DNA of 64,000 nucleotides from Megalopta genalis (taxonomy: Eukaryota; Arthropoda; Insecta; Hymenoptera; Halictidae). This document shows positions 58,275-64,000 of this stretch, piece after piece; position 1 is the stretch's first letter; each line of letters starts with the position of its first letter. The notes under the pieces were generated by a model. The model was given only the letters and a program-made list of their open reading frames with translations. It searched no databases and was not told the DNA's origin. Where the stretch lies: contig NC_135018.1 of the NCBI RefSeq assembly GCF_051020955.1, positions 6,800,939 to 6,864,938 of the forward strand, read 5' to 3'. A program made the translations under genes and the position numbers.

Positions 58275-59110
58275 TCAATTATTTACATTCTCTATTACGC
58301 TTAACAATTTGTAGTACCCAATAATTCACGTTATCAACTGTGCTTAACAATTTTTGATACTCAATAATTCACATCATAAATTACTGTTATACTTGACAAT
58401 TATTGTTAGACTTGACAGTTACTATTAGATTTGTAGTACCCAATAATTCACGTTATCAACTGTACTTAACAATTTTTGATACTCAATAATTCACATCATA
58501 AATTACTGTTATACTTGACAATTATTGTTAGACTTGACAGTTACTATTAGATTTGTAGTACCCAATAATTCACGTTATCAACTGTACTTAACAATTTTTA
58601 ATACTCATTAATTCACATCATAAATTACTGTTAGACTTGACAATTATTGTTAGACTTGACAGTTACTATTAGACAGTTACTATTAGATTTGTAATACCCA
58701 ATAATTCACGTTATCAACTGTGCTTAACAATTTTTGATACTCAATAATTCACATCATAAATTACTGTTATACTTGACAATTATTGTTAGACTTGACAGTT
58801 ACTATTAGATTTGTAGTACCCAATAATTCACGTTATCAACTGTGCTTAACAATTTTTGATACTCAATAATTCACATCATAAATTACTGTTATACTTGACA
58901 ATTATTGTTAGACTTGACAGTTACTATTAGATTTGTAGTACCCAATAATTCACGTTATCAACTGTGCTTAACAATTTTTGATACTCAATAATTCACATCA
59001 TAAATTACTGTTATACTTGACAATTATTGTTAGACTTGACAGTTACTATTAGACTTGACAATTACTATTAGACTTGACAGTTACTATTAATTAGACTTGG
59101 CAATTCCTGT
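58275..59110. repeat. 122-bp minisatellite, about 6 copies
   Basis: AATAATTCACGTTATCAACT recurs at 122-bp spacing (one interval 136 bp through a 14-bp duplication). Units contain a sub-repeat, ACTTGACA(A/G)TTA(T/C)T. Copies are highly similar, so expansion is recent. Confidence 0.95.
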
Positions 59111-59144
59111 TAAATTCACCAGTTGCTGTCCTGTTATTTACAAC

Positions 59145-59263
59145 TAGACTGCGGATTTTATGAATTTATGATAAAAAAAAATGTGTTAAATTTCGCTGGA
59201 TCTTGTCAAGATTAAAATCAGATCGCTACATCTAATGGATACGCTACTGTCGAATCATTTTAA
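59145..59263. mobile_element. TA MITE left half ending at a TTAA
   Basis: TAGACTGCGGATTTTATGAA starts a MITE copy. At 59260 a TTAA is followed by CCCTGTGCCGATCGCGAG, a possible end of another TTAA element. Neither right end was found. Confidence 0.4.
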
Positions 59264-59814
59264 CCCTGTGCCGATCGCGAGTGTCCAATAATTTCTCCTC
59301 CGTCCAAAATGAAAAGTGCGCACAGTCCATTCAAGAACCGGTGTAGGATATGCTGTATTTTAACACTATTTCCTTACAGTATATAGAAGATTGCCTATAA
59401 ACCTTATCCGCCCGAAGGCTACTTCACTTAATGTACCGCCCTCACGCTCGACATTAATGTACTATCTCACTCCGCAATTCTTCTACATTTTTACGATAGC
59501 CGGCTGAACCGAGTGTACAGTGTACCGTATACAGTGCCACCCGTAATTGTTCCAACGACAGAGATTTCACACTTTACTCCGCTTTCCCGGAGATAAATTT
59601 GAATTCACCCCGTTATTCTCGCCGTCCACTTTATTAGAATAATTCACGCTTTTATCGGCGCGCGGGACTTTACATTGCACTTATCCCGCTTCCCGATTAT
59701 GGCCCCTAATTACGTCAAACTTTCATAAAGCGGATTTTATAGTTCTGCAAAAAAATTCCACGCGAAACACTTCCAAATGAAATTTTATTACATTACCATT
59801 TAAAAATGAGAAAA

Positions 59815-60106
59815 TTCTTTCTACGTTGAACTCTCTTTCAATGTTCAATTCCTTCAATGGGAAATTCTTTCAATGTTACATTCTTTCGGTGTTAAATTCT
59901 TTCAATGTTAAATTCCTTCAATGTTAAATACTTTCAATGTTAAATACTTTGAATGTTAACTTCTTTCAATGTAAAATTCTCTCAATGTTAAATACTTTCA
60001 ATGTTAAATTCCTTCAATGTAAAATTCTCTCAATGTTAAATACTTTGAATGTTAAATTCTTTCAATGTAAAATTCTCTCAATGTTAAATACTTTGAATGT
60101 TAAATT
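59815..60106. repeat. About 19-bp tandem repeat
   Basis: Roughly sixteen units of TTCAATGTTAAATTCTT type, with a higher-order alternation of TTAAATAC and TAAAATTCTC forms. Confidence 0.9.
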
Positions 60107-60654
60107 CACGATCAATTACATAGTGCATAATTTGAAAGAAAACAAAATAGTAAACGATATTTCGTTAAACTGTGGCATATTCTGGGACGGGACAGATGTT
60201 CGGCGATGCGTTCGAACAACACACCCGGTATGTAGAGACGTTCATCACTCGGCCCCGTATACTGGCTGGCGTGTTCACACCTCAGCGGCGTTAAAGCGTG
60301 CCGCAAACCGCATCGCGGCTCACGGAGAATTTCCACCGTTTATTATTTGCGAGGGTGTATTTATTTACCGGGAATTGCAGGCGGACGGCTTACGTGCCAT
60401 AATCTGAAATGTCTCGTGCTCTCCCCGCGGCTGGGAAGACGTTATTGCGCTCGCGGGCTCTCTCGCCCACTGGCAAAATATTTTCCCGTTTCCCCGTGGA
60501 ATTGCGTCCCGCGTAAAGCCGCGCCTGGAAATACGGCGATTCAATTAGATGTATCAATGAATTATTCACTATTTACCTCCGCAGTCCTCGATCCTGTTTT
60601 CCGAGAACACAGTGGAACGCGTAATCCGCCGATTAATTCTGGCAGAAATGAATT

Positions 60655-61200
60655 CGATTGTTTGTTTCATTTTTGCCAAAACAGATTTTCCATTCGAAAC
60701 ATTTTCGCCAGTTATTACGAAAGATAATATATCAACGATATTTCTTTGCTGTAATTATTGTTTCCTGTAATCTGGGGACAATAGAAATAAGGATATGTTG
60801 CATAACGAGATGTTCGTTTTATTGTTATGAAAGCAGATTTTCAATTTTTTTTGTAGAACATTTTGCCTTGCTCGAATTTTTCCAAAATATTTTCAGCACA
60901 ATAGACGCTTATATAAAAATTTACAACCTATCAAGGACGATGTATAATTTTTATGAAAACAGATCTTTAATTTCATTCACAGAAACTTTGTCATTGCTCT
61001 AATGTTTGTAAAATGATCCGTGCACAGTAGATGCTGTCATACAAATCTGCGGTGAACGATGTTAAAATTAACAATGACGTTATATATTTTTATCACAAGA
61101 GGTCTTTCACTCATTAAAAGAAATTTTTGCCAATAATTTGAAATTACCTCGGGATAATAGGAATTTGCATAAAAATTTGCAGTTTAATGCAAGAGACATT
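60655..61200. repeat. Diverged tandem repeat, about 125-bp period
   Basis: Four weak copies share GAAAACAGAT(T/C)TT, CATTC/GAACATTTT, and CAATAGA/CAGTAGATG. Confidence 0.4.
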
Positions 61201-61217
61201 AAAGGTTATTTACGTAT

Positions 61218-61300
61218 GCATATGTCAGTGCATGTATTTTATACGGCAATACATATATTTTATATGACAGTGCATACACTTTATATGACAGTGCAAACAA
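61218..61300. repeat. About 24-bp tandem repeat
   Basis: Four units of TTTATATGACAGTGCATAC type. Confidence 0.75.
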
Positions 61301-61923
61301 GCACAATTTTTTAATTCCTGCTGTTTCGCGTTAAATAGAATAAACGATACGCATACAGCACCATCGTGTTGGACAACAATTCTTTATTGTTTCTTAATTA
61401 CTATGTGGACTGTAGCAAACAATTTCACAGTGAAATATTTCCGCCAATATTTTAATAAACCCGACAGACGAATATTTCCGAACTATGTCCCATTAAAAGT
61501 GACAGATTTCGAAAAAAAATCTTTGACAAGCGTTCGTAAATAAAAAACGACAAATGCCGTTGTATTTATAACATTGATTTATTCGATTTTTACACTTGAA
61601 TTTATACTTGAATTTAGATTCATTCTGATCTACACTGGTTCCATCTAAATTCAGACCTCAGTTGAAACTGTTAGAAACTCAATAAAGAAAATTACATAAA
61701 AGAAAAACGCTCTAGAACCATAGCTTCGAATGATGATTAAACTGTGGAATTTTATGCAAAATAAAAATTGTCCGCATTCATTTCAATAAGTACAAAGTAA
61801 ATATCAAGTTATTTCTTTCTCTCCAATAGATTAAATAATAGATGATTCTAATAGATTAAAGCAACACATTGTTGTTTTTGAATCCTTTTAAACTTTCTGA
61901 TACTTTAAATTGCAGCTGCTTAA

Positions 61924-62101
61924 TAGACCATGGATTTTATGCACCTATGACAGAAATCAGTAGATCAAATTCAGTACATTGTTGCGCTATTATTTCCAAC
62001 TGATTAAAATAATTAAAAAACGAAATAAATGTCTACGTACATCTTGCATCATACAATTAGTGCAGACAATTTTTCTTTTGCATATTTTTTTGCAATCCAA
62101 T
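61924..62101. mobile_element. 178-bp TA-flanked MITE copy
   Basis: Left end TAGACCATGGATTTTATGCA, right end GCATATTTTTTTGCAATCCA, with GCAGACAATTTTTCTTTT before it. Same length as the copy at 18066. Confidence 0.6.
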
Positions 62102-62500
62102 GATAACCATTCGACTTTTGCGACAACAGTCCGAAAATCATGATGAAATTGTTCCGTGGCAAAGCAGCAGCGAGCGATTCGTTAACGGGACCCCGAGCAA
62201 CGAATCCACCGGCCTCTTCTAATCTCTGATTGGCTCGGCACACGTAAATAGAATGAAAAAAAGCGCGGAAAATACACAAAAATCAGGCGCGTATCGAGTT
62301 CCTGTCTAGCGAAAAAATGGTCCGTGAAAAAATATCGAAATCGAAATTTGAAATTCGTGTTTGCATTCGGCTACGTTAAATATTTGTATCATCGTACATT
62401 TGCTTGTTTTCGCGGGTTCATCAACGGAAAACCGCGTACAGCCGTTGACGGGACCGCGGTCGACGACTGCCGGTCGCCGCGGAAAATAGTAGACACGTTA

Positions 62501-63290
62501 TTAACCCTTTCGATACTACGGGCCACTATAGTGGCCCTTCATAAGATGCCACCAAGGTACTACGGGTCACTATAGTGGCCCTCCATAAGATGCCACCGAG
62601 GTACTACGGGCCACTATAGTGGCCCTCCTTAACATGCCACCGAGGTACTACGGGCCACTATAGTGGCCCTCCATAAGATGCCACCGAGGTACTACGGGCC
62701 ACTATAGTGGCCCACCATAAGATGCCACCGAGGTACTACGGGCCACTATAGTGGCCCTCCATAAGATGCCACCGAGGTACTACGGGCCACTATAGTGGCC
62801 CTCCATAAGATGCCACCGAGGTACTACGGGCCACTATAGTGGCCCTCCATAACATGCCACCAAGGTACTACGGGCCACTATAGTGGCCCTCCATAAGATG
62901 CCACCGAGGTACTACGGGCCACTATAGTGGCCCTCCTTAACATGCCACCGAGGTACTACGGGCCACTATAGTGGCCCTCCATAAGATGCCACCGAGGTAC
63001 TACGGGCCACTATAGTGGCCCTCCTTAACATGCCACCGAAGTACTACGGGCCACTATAGTGGCCCTCCTTAACATGCCACCGAAGTACTACGGGCCACTA
63101 TAGTGGCCCTCCATAAGATGCCACCGAGGTACTACGGGCCACTATAGTGGCCCTCCATAAGATGCCACCGAGGTACTACGGGCCACTATAGTGGCCCTCC
63201 ATAAGATGCCACCGAGGTACTACGGGTCACTATAGTGGCCCTCCATAAGATGCCACCGAGGTACTGCGGGCCACTATAGTGGCCCTCCAT
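62501..63290. mobile_element. TTAA-element end expanded into an array (E14)
   Basis: TTAA + CCCTTTCGATACTACGGGCC forms the left end, and the array starts immediately inside. No matching right end follows the array, unless the end at 63556 (complement CCCTTTCGCTACGGG) belongs to it. Confidence 0.65.
62524..63290. repeat. 18-copy 44-bp palindromic satellite
   Basis: CACTATAGTGG recurs at exact 44-bp steps from 62524 to 63272. Each unit has an 18-bp perfect palindrome, GGGCCACTATAGTGGCCC, and a linker such as TCCATAAGATGCCACCGAGG. Variation is limited to a few positions: AAGAT/AACAT, CCGAGG/CCAAGG, CTCC/CACC. Confidence 0.98.
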
Positions 63291-63417
63291 AAGTTCGATC
63301 GTTTGTAGCGAATAAAGTCAGTGCTTACCGCAGAAAGATAATTCACCTTATTTTTCTCTCAACAATGGATAAATAGATATGCCTTATTTTTTTCAATTTT
63401 GTTTAACTTTCTTTGAA

Positions 63418-63556
63418 TTAACCCTTTTGCTACGGGCGGGTTCTCCGCTGCGGTACCCGCGCAACGATCGGCGTCTTGTAGCGTGCAGTGATGTCGCAGC
63501 GCGCCGTTCAGCAGAAAGTACCGCGGCGGAAAATCCGCCCGTAGCGAAAGGGTTAA
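63418..63556. mobile_element. Minimal 139-bp TTAA MITE (E15)
   Basis: TTAA edges. The left end CCCTTTTGCTACGGGCGG matches the inverted right end at 17 of 18 bases, and similarity continues to about 38 bp, so the element is mostly terminal repeat. The ends resemble E13's. Confidence 0.9.
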
Positions 63557-64000
63557 TCCCGCAAGAAACGTCTCGCGCGCGCGCGCGTGGCTCGCCCGTT
63601 TAGAAATGTTTTTACGATGATATCGACGACGTGCATCAATTTTACGAGAGAGCTTTGCGTCCGCGTTCGAAATCAGCGTCGCGTTCGCGTTGCATCAACG
63701 TTTTTCGTAGTCAACGGGCAACCATTCCGCCGTTTCAGAACGACGCCACGCGGATCCGACGAAAAAACTACCCTGTTCACACAATTTTTAGCTCGTCCGG
63801 AAACAGTTCTTTGTTTCATTAAAAATTTGATCGGCGTTCAATTATTGGTGTCGCGAGGTTTATTGCTTGACGAACAATTCGTACGCGACAAAATGCAGTG
63901 GAATTTTATTTGTTGTATCTACATCTCGTATCATCTTATACATTCTTTTTATTGCAGAAATTTATATGTCACGTTCTTCATTTTCTACGTGTTTTCTTCT

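Larger units (their letters stand above)
43396..64000 (+). other. Downstream intron, over 20 kb, no further exon recognised
   Basis: Begins with a good donor after the Ig2 exon. Everything recognisable in it is repeat or transposon-derived. Unlisted stretches of more than 300 bp (43.4-44.17, 44.85-46.0, 48.95-51.1, 53.4-54.45, 54.7-55.65, 56.95-58.2 and 61.3-61.9 kb) show no gene-like feature. Confidence 0.6.

Noticed and set aside
59260..59600. Complete TTAA element starting CCCTGTGCCGATCG
   Set aside because: Only one end is visible; no inverted partner was found.
62524..63290. Regular 44-bp repeats resembling a CRISPR array
   Set aside because: The whole 44 bp is repeated with no unique spacers, the context is an insect intron, and the array starts at a transposon end.

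Overview
This window looks like nuclear DNA of an insect, possibly a hymenopteran. The evidence is AT-rich spacer, long (CT)n, (CA)n and ATATT microsatellites, very long introns, a metazoan immunoglobulin-domain gene with GT-AG introns, and arthropod-type transposons (Ty3/gypsy, mariner/Tc1, piggyBac). There is no operon, tRNA, rRNA or CRISPR array. The order-level guess is weak.

Only one host gene is visible. Three coding exons on the + strand (13985-14117, 36477-36685, 43279-43395) join in perfect splice phase and encode the first Ig domain and the start of the second Ig domain of a Sidestep-family (Side) cell-surface receptor. The signal-peptide exon and later exons were not found. The introns are about 22.4 kb, 6.6 kb and more than 20 kb, so nearly the whole window is intron or upstream sequence.

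Most of the rest is mobile DNA. At 6.9-12.6 kb a complete Ty3/gypsy retrotransposon (5,711 bp, identical 264-bp LTRs as read, open gag and pol) lies on the minus strand. A diverged solo LTR of the same group is at 20.9 kb. Three solo LTRs of a second family (21.8, 23.7, 42.3 kb) each have perfect 5-bp target duplications. An internally deleted mariner transposase is at 51.7 kb, Tc1/mariner-like remnants are at 29.4-30.2 kb, and a LINE-ORF1-like coiled-coil remnant is at 46.2 kb. A 178-bp TA-flanked MITE recurs at least eight times.

The most striking component is a large set of TTAA-flanked elements, at least thirteen in 64 kb. One has near-canonical piggyBac ends and a piggyBac C-terminal Cys-rich domain. 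One carries a decayed piggyBac transposase. Two others carry short acidic ORFs resembling the piggyBac N-terminus. Many of them bear, just inside a terminal repeat, tandem units of 43-45 bp, each with a subfamily-specific palindrome. At 62.5 kb such a unit has expanded to 18 copies, apparently a satellite forming from a transposon end. Two TTAA elements sit inside copies of the TA MITE, so insertion order can be read from the sequence.

Non-mobile spacer also holds many diverged tandem arrays (19 to about 170 bp units) and about 1 kb of polypyrimidine sequence.
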